Positions 28,034-37,647 of a stretch of 55,810 nucleotides of DNA are shown in pieces. The notes beneath the pieces are model-generated. The model did no database searches. It saw only the letters and a list, made by a program, of their open reading frames with translations, and was not told the DNA's origin. Source of the DNA: an uncultured bacterium. GTDB taxonomy: Bacteria; UBP6; UBA1177; JAKLFG01. The stretch is taken from the NCBI GenBank assembly GCA_937871295.1, contig CALMRE010000214.1:1-55810 (forward strand), given 5' to 3'. Position 1 is the first letter of the stretch, and each line of letters starts with the position of its first letter. Position numbers and translations under genes: made by a program.

Positions 28034-29028
28034 TAGCCTTCCTCCCTCAGATATCTGATCATCAGCGGGATGATCTCCTTGAGATCGCCGACGATGCCCA
28101 TGTGGGCGATGCCGAATATCGGCGCGTCGGGGTCCTTGTTGATCGCGAGTATCTTCTGCGACTCCTCCATCCCGGCGCGGTGCTGGATCGAGCCGCTGAT
28201 GCCGCAGGCGATGTAGAGCTTCGGCCGGACCACCGACCCGGTCTGACCGACCTGCCGGTCCTTCTCGACGAAACCGAAATCGACCGCCGCGCGGCTCGCC
28301 CCCACCTCGGCGCCCAGCGCCTCGGCGAGCTGGAAGATGAGCTTGAAGCTATCCTTGTTGCCGACACCGGCGCCGCCCGAAACGATGACATTGGCGGCGC
28401 TCAGATCGACCTTGGAGACCTTCGGGATGATGCGCAGGAACTCGCTTTTCACCCACTCATCCTTGAAATCGACCGTGAGCTCCTCGAACTTGACGGTGTT
28501 GTTGCTTTTGTGCTCCGGCAGCGGCATGACCCCTTCGCGGACCGTCGCCATCATCGGGCGATGATCGGGGGTCACGATGGTGGCGAGTATGTTGCCGCCG
28601 AACGCCGGACGGATCTGGTAAAGTATCTTCCCTTTGTCGCGGTAGTCGTCTATCACCAGTTGCGTGCAGTCGGCGGTGAGCCCGGTGTATATCTGCGCGG
28701 CGACCAGCGGCGCGATGTCGCGGCCGGTGTGGGTGGCGCCGAAAAGTACGATATCGGGCTTCTCGCTCTTTACGAACTGCGCGACGATATTCTTGATGGC
28801 GATAGAATGGAGATGCTTGAGTTTCGCGTTGTTGTAGAACACCAGCCGATGCATGCCGTACTTGAACAGGTCGTCGGTGTCCTCGGGAAGCCGGTCGCCG
28901 ACATAGATGCCGACCACTTCGCCGTGGAAGGGCTTCATGAGCGAGGCCGCCTTGCCGGTGAGTTCGAGCGTCACATTGCGGAGCCGCTCGGTCCCGGCCC
29001 GTTTTTCTATGAATACCGCCGTTTTCAT
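28033..29028 (-). CDS. etfA: Electron transfer flavoprotein alpha subunit
   Basis: A 331-residue protein. N-terminal alpha/beta domain, then the FAD-binding domain with 'VSGGAGVGNKDSF', 'GQTGSVVRPKLYIACGISG', 'IQHRAGMEES' and 'ILAINKDPDAPIF', all classical EtfA landmarks. It heterodimerises with EtfB to take electrons from the acyl-CoA dehydrogenase next door. The start overlaps the etfB stop by ATGA. It appears to be a conventional rather than bifurcating form, but that cannot be settled by eye. Confidence 0.95.
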   Translation of the reverse strand: MKTAVFIEKRAGTERLRNVTLELTGKAASLMKPFHGEVVGIYVGDRLPEDTDDLFKYGMHRLVFYNNAKLKHLHSIAIKNIVAQFVKSEKPDIVLFGATHTGRDIAPLVAAQIYTGLTADCTQLVIDDYRDKGKILYQIRPAFGGNILATIVTPDHRPMMATVREGVMPLPEHKSNNTVKFEELTVDFKDEWVKSEFLRIIPKVSKVDLSAANVIVSGGAGVGNKDSFKLIFQLAEALGAEVGASRAAVDFGFVEKDRQVGQTGSVVRPKLYIACGISGSIQHRAGMEESQKILAINKDPDAPIFGIAHMGIVGDLKEIIPLMIRYLREEG

Positions 29029-29888
29029 GACTGCACCTCGACATACTGCTTCATCAGATCGCGGACCAGCAGTTTGATGCCGTCCAGTTGCGGGTCGTAC
29101 ATCTTGAGGTCTCCGCCCTGCACCGCGATATCGCGTATCGCGTTGACCTTGGTCGGGCTCCCCTTGAGGCCGATCTGCGCCTCGTTGATATCTTTGAGGT
29201 CGGCGAAGGTGAGCGTCGGGATGATCCAGCCGTTCCGTTCATATTCGGCCCGCTTCTCGGCCGGGATGTTCTCAATGATATCGGCCTTGAAATAGCGGAG
29301 CATGTTGCGCGCCGAAGGATAGCGCGGGGTGTTGGCGGCCGAGGTAACGGTAAGAAGCAGCGGCAACGACGCCTTAATGACCTCGGTCTGGAATTCGCCG
29401 TCCCGTTCGACGGTGATGGCTTTGTCGGTCACTTCGTTCAATGCCGTGACATAGGTCACCTGATTGAAATTCAGTTTCTCGGCCACCTGCGGGCCGACCT
29501 GCGCCGTGTCGCCGTCGATGGCCTGCCGCCCGGCGATGACCAGATCGACGCCGCCGATCTTCTTGATCGCCTCGGCGAGGATATAGCTCGTCGCCCAGGT
29601 ATCGGACCCGGCGAACTTTTTGTCGGTCAACAGATACCCGGCGTCGGCGCCCATGTAGAGCGCCTGCTTGATGATATCGACCGCCTTGTAGGGTCCCATC
29701 GTGAGGAGGATCACCTCGCGGCCGGTCCGGTCCTTGATCTGCAGTGCCGTTTCGAGCGCGTTGAGGTCTTCGGGATTGAAGACCGTCGGGAGCGCGGCGC
29801 GGTTGACCGTGCCGTCCTCCTTCATCGCGTTGCCCCGGATATTGGCCGTATCCGGTACTTGCTTTGCCAAGACAACGATTTTACTCAT
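29025..29888 (-). CDS. etfB: Electron transfer flavoprotein beta subunit
   Basis: A 287-residue AMP-binding partner of EtfA. It opens with 'KIVVLAKQVPDTANIRG' and contains 'NPEDLNALETALQIKD' and 'DLVIAGRQAIDGDTAQVGPQVAE', standard EtfB motifs. Two adjacent ATGs exist (29891 and 29888); GGAGG lies one base before the first and four before the second, so 29888 is the better start. First gene of the etfB-etfA-dehydrogenase operon. Confidence 0.95.
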   Translation of the reverse strand: MSKIVVLAKQVPDTANIRGNAMKEDGTVNRAALPTVFNPEDLNALETALQIKDRTGREVILLTMGPYKAVDIIKQALYMGADAGYLLTDKKFAGSDTWATSYILAEAIKKIGGVDLVIAGRQAIDGDTAQVGPQVAEKLNFNQVTYVTALNEVTDKAITVERDGEFQTEVIKASLPLLLTVTSAANTPRYPSARNMLRYFKADIIENIPAEKRAEYERNGWIIPTLTFADLKDINEAQIGLKGSPTKVNAIRDIAVQGGDLKMYDPQLDGIKLLVRDLMKQYVEVQS

Positions 29889-29931
29889 CATTCCTCCGTG
29901 TACACCATATAAAAATGACACTTCAGTCTAG

Positions 29932-29960
29932 TACCTAACAAAATCAGATGCCAATGTCAA
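29932..29960 (-). promoter_or_regulatory. Putative promoter of the etf operon
   Basis: Consensus -35 TTGACA (29960-29955) with a 17-bp spacer to a poor -10 TAGGTA (29937-29932). A strong -35 with a weak -10 would fit a regulated promoter. A second TATATG lies nearer the gene without a -35. Confidence 0.4.
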
Positions 29961-29968
29961 AGAAAATC

Positions 29969-32896
29969 TTAATTGCCGCCTTTCAATTCCATCTCGGCAA
30001 GCATCCGGATGAAGTCCTTCGACGGTTCGGCGAGGGTCCGTTTCATGAAGAAGCCGGTGAGTCCCTTTTTGCTCTGCTGGAGGTCGAGTATCTTCTCTTC
30101 TATGGTTTCGCGCGCGAAGAGTTTCGATACGACCACCTGCCGGTCCTGCCCGATGCGGTGGGCGCGGCTCCACGCCTGCTCCTCGACCGCCGGGTTCCAC
30201 CACGGGTCGACGATGATGACATTGTCGGCGCCGGTCAGGTTGAGGCCGAAGCCGCCGACCTTGAGCGACAGAAGGAAGACATCGCGTTCGCCGCGGTTGA
30301 ACCGCTCGACCGGGTCGCGCCGGTCCTGCGTATCGCCATCCATATAGAAATAGGCGATACCGCGCTTCTTGAGCGCCTTCTCGATGATGGCGAGCATCTT
30401 GACGAACTGGCTGAATATAAGGACACGGCCGCCGGCGTCGCGGATCTCGTCAATGAGTTCGGTGATGAGGGCGATCTTCCCCGACTCTTCGATGTCGGTC
30501 ACCTTGTCGGAGACCATCATCGGGTGATTGGCCGCAAGCCGCAGTTTGGTGAGGAGCGCGAGCACCTCTATCTTGTTCATGTCGCCGCCCAGCTCCAAGA
30601 ATTCGGCGCGGCCCCGCAGGAGGTAGGAGAGGTATATCTCCTTCTGCTTGGGGGTCATCTCGACCGGATATTCCTTTATGATGACCGGCGGCAGTTCGGG
30701 AAGGAGGTCCTTTTTCTCGCGCCGCAGGATGAAGGGGGCGGTGATGAGCGCCAGCTTCTCGAATTCGGCGGTGTCGCCGGTCCGTTCGATCTTCTCGACC
30801 TCCTGACGGCGGCCGAGAAGCCCCGGCATCAGGAACTGGAAGATGCTCCACAGGTCGGCCAGATGGTTCTCCATCGGCGTGCCGGTGAGCGCCAGCCGGA
30901 AATCGCATTCGACCTTCTGCAGGGCGCGGAACCGTTTGGTGGTCTGATTCTTGATATGCTGCGCCTCGTCGACGATGAGGGTACGGAACCGTTTCCCTTT
31001 CAGGCGGTCGAGGTCGTTGACGAGTATGGCGTACGAGGTGATGATGATGCCGTTGTCGGTAGAGCGCCAGCGTCGGGTCCGTTCCTCCGGAAGCATCGCG
31101 TCGATGACGGTCCGTTCGAGTTCAGGGAAGAACTTCTGTATCTCGCGGTCCCACGACCAGACGAGCGTCTTGGGGGTCACTACGAGCGTCGCCCCCGGCG
31201 TCGGGTCGGCGATGAGCGCGGCCAGCGACTGCAACGTCTTGCCCAGACCCATCTCGTCGGCGAGTATCCCGCCCAGTTTCATGCGGCGCAGAAGGCCGAT
31301 CCACCGCACCCCGTCGCGCTGGTAGGGGCGCAGGATGGCGAATTCGGGCCGGTCGATGAGTTCGGGCAGCGTCCCTTCGGAGAAACTGCGGATGATCTCC
31401 TCGTAGTCGGCGCGCGCCGCGGCGGTGCCGTCGAACCGTTCAAGGAATTTCTTGCCGCCTCGCTTGAGAAAATGGGGCAGAAATACCGGACTCACCCGGT
31501 CGGCGGGCAGGGCACTGCCATAGGCGAACAGTTCGTTCAGCCGGTTCAGGAACCCGACGCTCCGCTCGATGATGACCGGATCGCCCGCGCTGTCAACCAC
31601 CACCGGCGCCTCGTTACCCTTTTTGAGCTGGCGTATCGCGTCGATGAGACTGGCGGGCGGGAGCGGCGTCACCGTCTCGGGCAGGTGGACCGAGAAGGAG
31701 AACCAGCCGTCCTCGGGATGGAGTTCTATGCCGATACCGGTCCGCGTTATCTCCTCTTCCGCTATCTCGATGCGCGCTATCTTCTTTACCGTTTCTATCT
31801 CGCCGACCGCCCGGAGCGGCGAATCGTCGGCAAGGAGCGCGGCCAATTCTTTCAGCGGGACCGACCAACGGTTCTTGACCGAACGGAACCCGGCGTCGCG
31901 GATCGCCTGCCGCACCTGTTTCATGAAGGGGGCGCTGAAGGTGAGCAGCCGTCCGTCGGCGGCATAGGCGTGTTCCGAATCCTTGCGCGACAGCCGCATC
32001 TGTATCCGTTTCCCGCCGACGAGGAAGAAGACCTCGAGGTAGATGCGTCCTTCGTCGAAATCGAGTGCGAAAAGGGTATCGGCGGCGTCGATGCTGTCCC
32101 ATGCGTCGTCGAGTTCCCCGGTCAGCCGGAAGAGGGCCGATACCCGCCCCGAAAGCTCGCGCACCGCGGTGAAGAGCTCCTCCTCGCTACCCAACGGCGC
32201 CCGGAACTGCAAAAGCCGCCGCAGGACATCGGCATGTTCGGCCTGCAGGGCGACGACCGACGCCTGTTCACGGTCGAACACCACCCCGCTTTCGGGATCG
32301 AACAATATCGACGCCGGCAGCGAAAAGCGGACCGCGCCGCCGTCGCGCCGGTAATGGATATCGATCGGCAGGTCACCCTTCTTCACCCACATGCCGCCAA
32401 AGATGAAACTGTGCGGCGACACCGCCAGCAGAAGCATCCGTTCGCGGTGGGCCAGCTTCTCCAGCAGACGCGCCAGATGGGCCGCCGTACCGATATCGCG
32501 GGTGACAAATTCGAGCCCCCCCTCTTTCGTGACGCGCAGCGGCACCGGTTCGTCGGCCGCCGGGGAAGGCAGATTCCGCCCCACCACATCGGCCAACTGG
32601 GTCACCGGCGAGCGGTCCTCGATGATCAGTTCGTTGTATTTGAGCGCCGCGGCGACGATATCCTCGCAGAGCTCATCGCCGTGCTGAGAACAGTGGTGAT
32701 CGCTCAGTCCCCCTTCCGCGTCTACGGCGAAGCCGACACTACGCCGCCGGTCGGCCGTGACCGCCGCCTCGACCATCGCCGCGCCGTTGTTTTCGGTCAG
32801 TGCGGTGATGACGACCCGTTTAGCCGCGTACAGCGAACTGCCCTCGAGAAAAGATGGCGATGCGACTATTTCGGAAATACGCAGGGCGACGGGCAT
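29969..32896 (-). CDS. SNF2-family DNA-dependent ATPase/helicase
   Basis: A 975-residue Swi2/Snf2 protein of the bacterial HepA-like type. The N-terminal 500 residues hold a degenerate SWIM-like zinc element ('DHHCSQHGDELCEDIVAA', about 66-83, lacking the first C-x-C) and the bacterial SNF2-associated region. The motor has motif I 'DEMGLGKTLQ' (about 545), 'DEAQHIKNQTTKRFRAL' (about 642), 'LTGTPMENHLADLWSIF', 'FSQFVKMLAI' and motif VI 'RAHRIGQDRQV'. It should translocate on DNA and remodel protein-DNA complexes. It starts 3 bp after lolA and is last in the operon from 40884, an unexpected context among envelope genes. Confidence 0.94.
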   Translation of the reverse strand: MPVALRISEIVASPSFLEGSSLYAAKRVVITALTENNGAAMVEAAVTADRRRSVGFAVDAEGGLSDHHCSQHGDELCEDIVAAALKYNELIIEDRSPVTQLADVVGRNLPSPAADEPVPLRVTKEGGLEFVTRDIGTAAHLARLLEKLAHRERMLLLAVSPHSFIFGGMWVKKGDLPIDIHYRRDGGAVRFSLPASILFDPESGVVFDREQASVVALQAEHADVLRRLLQFRAPLGSEEELFTAVRELSGRVSALFRLTGELDDAWDSIDAADTLFALDFDEGRIYLEVFFLVGGKRIQMRLSRKDSEHAYAADGRLLTFSAPFMKQVRQAIRDAGFRSVKNRWSVPLKELAALLADDSPLRAVGEIETVKKIARIEIAEEEITRTGIGIELHPEDGWFSFSVHLPETVTPLPPASLIDAIRQLKKGNEAPVVVDSAGDPVIIERSVGFLNRLNELFAYGSALPADRVSPVFLPHFLKRGGKKFLERFDGTAAARADYEEIIRSFSEGTLPELIDRPEFAILRPYQRDGVRWIGLLRRMKLGGILADEMGLGKTLQSLAALIADPTPGATLVVTPKTLVWSWDREIQKFFPELERTVIDAMLPEERTRRWRSTDNGIIITSYAILVNDLDRLKGKRFRTLIVDEAQHIKNQTTKRFRALQKVECDFRLALTGTPMENHLADLWSIFQFLMPGLLGRRQEVEKIERTGDTAEFEKLALITAPFILRREKKDLLPELPPVIIKEYPVEMTPKQKEIYLSYLLRGRAEFLELGGDMNKIEVLALLTKLRLAANHPMMVSDKVTDIEESGKIALITELIDEIRDAGGRVLIFSQFVKMLAIIEKALKKRGIAYFYMDGDTQDRRDPVERFNRGERDVFLLSLKVGGFGLNLTGADNVIIVDPWWNPAVEEQAWSRAHRIGQDRQVVVSKLFARETIEEKILDLQQSKKGLTGFFMKRTLAEPSKDFIRMLAEMELKGGN

Positions 32897-32899
32897 GTT

Positions 32900-33556
32900 T
32901 CAGAGATCGGAGACCTCGAAGCCGACGGGAACGGTGTAGGAGAACACCGAGGGCTCCATCTTCGGATCATATTGCACCGTGGTGAAGAAATACTGGTTGA
33001 TGTTGCCGATCTCGTCTATCACCGCGACCGACCGGACATCCTTCCCCTGCATAACGAGGAACAGGTACCGCAGACGGGGTATCTTGGCTATCGGGGAAAG
33101 TTTGAAGACCGATTGCCCCTCCTCGACCTTGATGCCTCCCTTGCGGACCAACGCCACATCGGCCTTCTTGACGGTGAACTTCTTTTTGATCTCGGCAACC
33201 CCTTTGAGGAAGACCAGATAGTCGCTCGACTCACTCTGTCCCTTCATGCGCGAAACCGCTTTCTTTTCGTGATCGATGATGGCGACCCCGGCGTCGTTTA
33301 TGAATATCTGTTTGACCAGTTTCGCCGTCTGAAGATAGTCGAAACGCATGAAGGAGGGCGCTTTATACTGAATGGTCCCCGTTTCGGGCGCGGCGCTCTT
33401 TTTGGTCAATTTGTTGTAGAACACCTGCGTGAAGTCGGCCTTGAAACTCTTGAGCGACTCGTAATTGAGCAGCAGTTCATCGCTTTGCGCCGGGGCCGCC
33501 TGCGCCTGCAACAGGCCCGCTGTCAGAAGCGCCGCGAACAGCATGAGGGTTCTCAT
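32900..33556 (-). CDS. lolA: Periplasmic lipoprotein carrier protein LolA family
   Basis: A 218-residue periplasmic protein. I chose the ATG at 33556 (MRTLMLFAALLTAGLLQAQAAP) because GGAG lies nine bases upstream; the ATG at 33571 has no ribosome binding site. After the signal peptide comes the LolA fold with 'YESLKSFKADFTQVFYN', 'GTIQYKAPSFMRFDYL', 'FINDAGVAIIDHEKKAV' and 'GFEVSDL' at the end. LolA carries outer-membrane lipoproteins released by LolCDE across the periplasm. It lies 18 bp after a lipoprotein gene and 3 bp before the SNF2 gene. A specialised LolA serving the operon's lipoproteins is possible. Confidence 0.88.
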   Translation of the reverse strand: MRTLMLFAALLTAGLLQAQAAPAQSDELLLNYESLKSFKADFTQVFYNKLTKKSAAPETGTIQYKAPSFMRFDYLQTAKLVKQIFINDAGVAIIDHEKKAVSRMKGQSESSDYLVFLKGVAEIKKKFTVKKADVALVRKGGIKVEEGQSVFKLSPIAKIPRLRYLFLVMQGKDVRSVAVIDEIGNINQYFFTTVQYDPKMEPSVFSYTVPVGFEVSDL

Positions 33557-33574
33557 CGTATGGTTCTCCATGGG

Positions 33575-35563
33575 TTATCGGTAAGTGACGACCGTCTCTT
33601 CGTAGACCGGACTGTATTCGAACAGCCGCGACCGCTGCGGCGAGAAGAGGAGGAGGTGGCTGTTGGGAAGCGGCAGCAGCCGTTCGAACAGATCGACCGA
33701 ATCGGGGCCGAGGAAGGTGCGCGACGGAATAACGGTGAAGGAGTAGGTCAGGCCGCGCGAAGTGGTCACTTCGTCGGTACGGCGGCGTATCAGCATGTCG
33801 ATGTAGCGGTCACTGTAGGAAACCTCGCGCGAAGCGCGGTCGTTCCAGCCGGCCGGCATTTCGCGGGCGGTCCCTTCGACCACCGCGCCGCCCGGCATCT
33901 CCGCGCGGACCAGATACCGTTCCCGCGGATAGATACCGTAGGAAAGGTGGTCGCCGTAACAGGCGGCGATATCGTCGCCCCAGACCCCGGGATCCAGTTC
34001 CAGCGCCTGTCCGTTCACCACGCGGCGCACCGTCAGAGAGACCCCGGTGCGCGCCGGTATCAGACATTCCTCGGTCTGCCGCAGGCCGGTCAGAAGCACG
34101 GCGTAAGCGGCGGGTTCGCCGACGATGAATTTAGTGAAATCGGCCCGGTCGTCGAAGAAAAGTCCGTCCAGTTCGTTCCATGCCCCGTTGTCGGAAAGCG
34201 ACCCCGAGAAAAGCGCTTCGTAGGTGATCTGATAGGATATGGCGAACGGCAGACCGCGCAGGGCCGCTATCCGTTCGATATGCGGCATGTTGGCCTCGGT
34301 CGAATCGCCCTCTTCGGGCAAAGTCGCGCCGGCATAGGTAAGTTGCGGCAGATCGGAGGCGCCCTCTTCGGCGGGGTCGACCATCCAGCCACGGGTGGTC
34401 ATATCGTAGGAGAATATCCGCCCCGAATCGGTGGCGAACCATATCGCATCGGCCTCGCGGGCATCGTACTGCCCCGCCGGCAGGACCAATACGTCGGCAT
34501 CGGGCGCCGTCTGCTCGTCGGTCGCCGTCAGCGCCAGCCGCAGAACCGCATCGCTATCGTCGGTCAAGGCATCTTCCACTTCTTGGTCGCTGTCGCTCGC
34601 GAACAGATCGTCGCCGTCGTTCGAGGCGGTATAGACCGTCGCCTTTTCAAAATATTCCGCGTCCGCGAGTCTGGCGTAAACGCGCGCGGCGATATAATCG
34701 ACCGACACCGCCGTCGTCACGAAGGTGTCAAGGGGCAGCGGTATGGCCGTCTCAATGACGGGGGTTCCCTCTCCCGGACCGGTCATCACCAGAGCGGCAT
34801 CGCCGTTCCAGCAGACGAACCGTCCGTCCGAAAGCGCCGCCACACCGGTAAGCGGCGCCGCCGCGATCAGTTCCTCCGGTAGTGAAGCGCCGTCGACGAT
34901 CAGCAGAGGCAGGTTCGCGGGACCGGTCACCGTGAGCAGGAACGGCAGTCCGCTCCCCTCCTCCACCGCCACACAGCGCGTCCCGTCGCAGGCGATGGCG
35001 GAGAACCGATGCCCCGCCGTCTGCGGATATACCGTGCCGTCGGCCGCGACCAGCGCCGCGCGCTCACCGGCGAAATCGTCGCCGCGCACCAGAAAATGAC
35101 CGCCCAGCACATCGACGGCGCGCGGCATCATGTCGAGCGCGACCGGTTCCCGGACCGGATCGGTCTCGGTGAGCGCCTTGTCGAGCCGCTTGAACGCCAG
35201 CGACCACTCTTCGGGCACCGCGGCGGCCAAAAGAAGGCCGTCATCGAGGGTCATCAGATCGAAACCCGCCACCACCGTGCCGGCGAGCAGTCCCCGGCCG
35301 GTACCCTTCGTGCCGTCGGTGAAATCCTCGTTGACCGCGCCGGTGCAACCGTCGAGCAGTTTTATTACGCCGCCGTACGCGGTGTTGTCGGTGACGAAGG
35401 CGGCATACCCGGCCGTTCCGTCGGCGCAGGTGATGGTCCGCCCGAGCACCCGCGCCTCGACCGGCAGTTTCAGGTAGTATTTGGTGGCGGCCTCGTCGCA
35501 GGCTGCCAACAGGAGGATCATACCGGCCAGCAGAGAGGTCGTGAAAAAGGCGTTCCTTCTCAT
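33575..35563 (-). CDS. Large lipoprotein, probable beta-propeller
   Basis: A 662-residue lipoprotein. The start at 35563 (MRRNAFFTTSLLAGMILLLAAC) overlaps the upstream stop by ATGA. Lipidation at LAAC is followed by Asp at +2 (CDEA), which in enterobacteria signals inner-membrane retention; that rule may not hold here. The mature region has repeated short beta units such as 'LMTLDDGLLLAAAVPEEWSL' and 'AALSDGRFVCWNGDAALVMT', with acidic insertions ('DDLFASDSDQEVEDALTDD'). This suggests a six- to eight-bladed propeller, but no named repeat is certain. It pairs with the preceding propeller lipoprotein. Confidence 0.7.
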   Translation of the reverse strand: MRRNAFFTTSLLAGMILLLAACDEAATKYYLKLPVEARVLGRTITCADGTAGYAAFVTDNTAYGGVIKLLDGCTGAVNEDFTDGTKGTGRGLLAGTVVAGFDLMTLDDGLLLAAAVPEEWSLAFKRLDKALTETDPVREPVALDMMPRAVDVLGGHFLVRGDDFAGERAALVAADGTVYPQTAGHRFSAIACDGTRCVAVEEGSGLPFLLTVTGPANLPLLIVDGASLPEELIAAAPLTGVAALSDGRFVCWNGDAALVMTGPGEGTPVIETAIPLPLDTFVTTAVSVDYIAARVYARLADAEYFEKATVYTASNDGDDLFASDSDQEVEDALTDDSDAVLRLALTATDEQTAPDADVLVLPAGQYDAREADAIWFATDSGRIFSYDMTTRGWMVDPAEEGASDLPQLTYAGATLPEEGDSTEANMPHIERIAALRGLPFAISYQITYEALFSGSLSDNGAWNELDGLFFDDRADFTKFIVGEPAAYAVLLTGLRQTEECLIPARTGVSLTVRRVVNGQALELDPGVWGDDIAACYGDHLSYGIYPRERYLVRAEMPGGAVVEGTAREMPAGWNDRASREVSYSDRYIDMLIRRRTDEVTTSRGLTYSFTVIPSRTFLGPDSVDLFERLLPLPNSHLLLFSPQRSRLFEYSPVYEETVVTYR

Positions 35564-36747
35564 TTCGCCACCTCCTCGACCGACAGGAACCGGTCGCGGT
35601 CCTGGCAATCGGCGCGCAGGAGCAGTATGCGGTCCTCCTTGAAGCAGTCGACGAACAGACGCCGTTCCGGATCGTCGGCGCGACTGTGCAGTTGATAGGG
35701 AGAACAGCCTTTTATCTCGACCCGCGCCAGTTGCGTGCCGCCGAACGATTCGTAGGCGGTGACGGTATGTTCCGACGGGGAGGCGACGAAGATCAGTTCC
35801 ATCCCCGCTTCGGCGCCGCAGGGGACGACCGCAGCCTCGCCGAGGTCGCCGGTCACGGCGGTCACCCAGCGCAGTTCCGCGGCAAGCATACCGGCCGTCT
35901 CCACGACCTCCATCTTCAGGAGCGCCGGCGCTTCGTACCCCTCCTGATCGCTGTTGCGATAGGAAAGGTAGTAGGTCGAAGGCCGTTCCCCCGAAGGGAC
36001 GATATCGCGCACATCGCTCCCCGGCAGGGGCAGGGGCAGTTCCAGACGGGAAACGACCGCCGAAACGGATCCTTCGGTCTTTTCGCTCTTCGGGATATCG
36101 GCGGTGATGCGCAGCACCCCGAGGAAATCTGCGTTCTTGTGGGCCGTCAGGTAGAGGCCGTGCGGTTCATCGGCGATCAGTTCCGTTATCCCCGCCTCCA
36201 TCTTGAAGGTGCCGGCCAGCGTATCGCCGGTATCGTCGCGCTGGAAGATCGACACCTCGCCGTTGAGCAGGTGCGATACCAGCAGCAGCCGGTCGTTATC
36301 CCCCAGCGCCATCGCGTAGGGTTCGCGGCGCACCGTCTGCGTCGCCTCGCTGATCGTACCGTTGTGGTGGTAGACAAGCCACGGCGCGCCGGACAGGTCA
36401 CGCAAAGCATCCACGCGGTGCAGGGAATGGGTCTCGCGGGTGGTGACATAGACGGTCTTCTCGTCGTCCGCGAAGATCATCCGGCCGCCGAGCGAATCGA
36501 CGAGCACCGTAGAGATAACCTCTCCGGAGGAAAGATCGAGCAGCGATACGCGGCCGTGATCGTAGGCCCGTTCGAAGTTGCTGGACAGCAACAGCAGGTA
36601 TTTGCCGTCGGCCGTCAGCAGCAGGTCGGTGACCGAGAAGATCGCCCCCTCGGGCGGCACCTCACGGTCTATCGACTCGGCGCAGCCCGCCGCGATAAGC
36701 AACAGCAGTGCGCAGAGGAGGAAAAGAGGGCTCCGCGATCGCATCAT
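35560..36747 (-). CDS. YncE/YVTN-like beta-propeller lipoprotein
   Basis: A 395-residue lipoprotein (LIAAGC, C22). The mature part contains propeller-like blades of the 'surface antigen/YncE' kind: 'LLLTADGKYLLLLSSNFERA', 'GRVSLLDLSSGEVISTVLV', 'ADDEKTVYVTTRETHSLHRV' and 'ALGDNDRLLLVSHLLNGEVS'. Blades of this type often bind other proteins at the surface or periplasm. Two ATGs (36747, 36744) overlap the previous stop; the first is the ATGA overlap. It is translationally coupled on both sides. Confidence 0.78.
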   Translation of the reverse strand: MMRSRSPLFLLCALLLLIAAGCAESIDREVPPEGAIFSVTDLLLTADGKYLLLLSSNFERAYDHGRVSLLDLSSGEVISTVLVDSLGGRMIFADDEKTVYVTTRETHSLHRVDALRDLSGAPWLVYHHNGTISEATQTVRREPYAMALGDNDRLLLVSHLLNGEVSIFQRDDTGDTLAGTFKMEAGITELIADEPHGLYLTAHKNADFLGVLRITADIPKSEKTEGSVSAVVSRLELPLPLPGSDVRDIVPSGERPSTYYLSYRNSDQEGYEAPALLKMEVVETAGMLAAELRWVTAVTGDLGEAAVVPCGAEAGMELIFVASPSEHTVTAYESFGGTQLARVEIKGCSPYQLHSRADDPERRLFVDCFKEDRILLLRADCQDRDRFLSVEEVAK

Positions 36748-37640
36748 TTCTTTTTATCCTGCTTCTCTTTGTTTTTCTCACGCGGCGGCAGACCGAGTTT
36801 TTTCTCGATCGTTGCGGTCATCTTGGGATACTCGGTCGTCGGAAAGATGTCGCGCATGCCGAGCACCACCTTTTTCGCATAATCCTTCTTGCCCAGCGCA
36901 ATGAGCGCCTCGGCGATCCGCAGATAACTGATCTCGTGCTTGACGCACCCTTTGTATTCGGCGTCGATGCGGCGGTACTGCTCTATCGCGGTGTTCCAGG
37001 CTTTCTCGGCCGAGTAGGTCTCGCCGACATAGAAGACCGCCTCGCAGTCGTGTCTGCCGGGGAATTTGCGCAGATACCGGGCCCATCCCTCCCGCACCTG
37101 CGGCGCGATGGCGGCGTCCTCGCTCATCTTCTGGAGTTGCGTGAAGGACTTCTCCGGATCGTCGGGCAGACGGACCGCACCGCCCTTGTCGATCGTCACG
37201 TTCTCGACCGGCCGCTGACCCTCAAGTTCCGCGCGCAGCGCGGCCACTTCCATCGCCAGCGCATCGGACCGCTCCACGATACGGTTCACCGTCGGCGTCA
37301 GTTCGGCGGCCGCCTTGTTCGCCCCCACATCGATCGCGTCGATACGGCTGTTGAGATCCCGGATAGTATCCTTGAGCTCGTCGAGAGTGGAGAACGAAAG
37401 GCTCATCTTGTTCTCCTGCGCCGTCTTCTGGAGCTTCAATCGCTCCTCTATCTTCGCGAGGCGCTCGGCTATCGCGGCAAGATCGCCGCGCAGGGTCTCC
37501 TCCAGCACTCTTCGTTTGGCCGCCCCTTCGGCGAGGCACTGGGCCTTGGCAAGGTCCACATCCTTGGTAAGCGCGATACAGCCCGCCATGAACAGCAGGC
37601 AGAACGAGGTCGCTATGCGGATCACCGGAAGTTTTCTCAA
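36744..37640 (-). CDS. YbgF/CpoB-like lipoprotein with coiled coil and TPRs
   Basis: About 298 residues if it starts at TTG 37640 (read as MRKLPVIRIATSFCLLFMAGC), which has AGGAG ten bases upstream. ATGs at 37658 and 37694 would fuse extra residues before the signal and have no ribosome binding site. After the lipidated Cys come a coiled coil (about 30-140), a linker and TPR-like helices ('AVFYVGETYSAEKAWNTAIE', 'EALIALGKKDYAKKVVL'), then a Lys-rich tail. The order coiled coil-TPR is that of CpoB/YbgF of the Tol-Pal system, but no tol genes are in the window. It probably links an envelope complex. Confidence 0.75.
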   Translation of the reverse strand: MRKLPVIRIATSFCLLFMAGCIALTKDVDLAKAQCLAEGAAKRRVLEETLRGDLAAIAERLAKIEERLKLQKTAQENKMSLSFSTLDELKDTIRDLNSRIDAIDVGANKAAAELTPTVNRIVERSDALAMEVAALRAELEGQRPVENVTIDKGGAVRLPDDPEKSFTQLQKMSEDAAIAPQVREGWARYLRKFPGRHDCEAVFYVGETYSAEKAWNTAIEQYRRIDAEYKGCVKHEISYLRIAEALIALGKKDYAKKVVLGMRDIFPTTEYPKMTATIEKKLGLPPREKNKEKQDKKK

Positions 37641-37647
37641 GACGGCG

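Noticed and set aside
31322-31335. Further copies of the GTAGGGGCG palindrome motif (also near 54132)
   Set aside because: These fall inside conserved protein motifs of the SNF2 and activase genes and lack the palindrome; chance matches.
29948-34882. 1644-codon open frame on the plus strand opposite the SNF2/LolA genes
   Set aside because: It lacks recognisable domains, is rich in Arg/His/Gly/Asp as expected from the complement of GC-rich codons, and lies exactly opposite well-identified genes.
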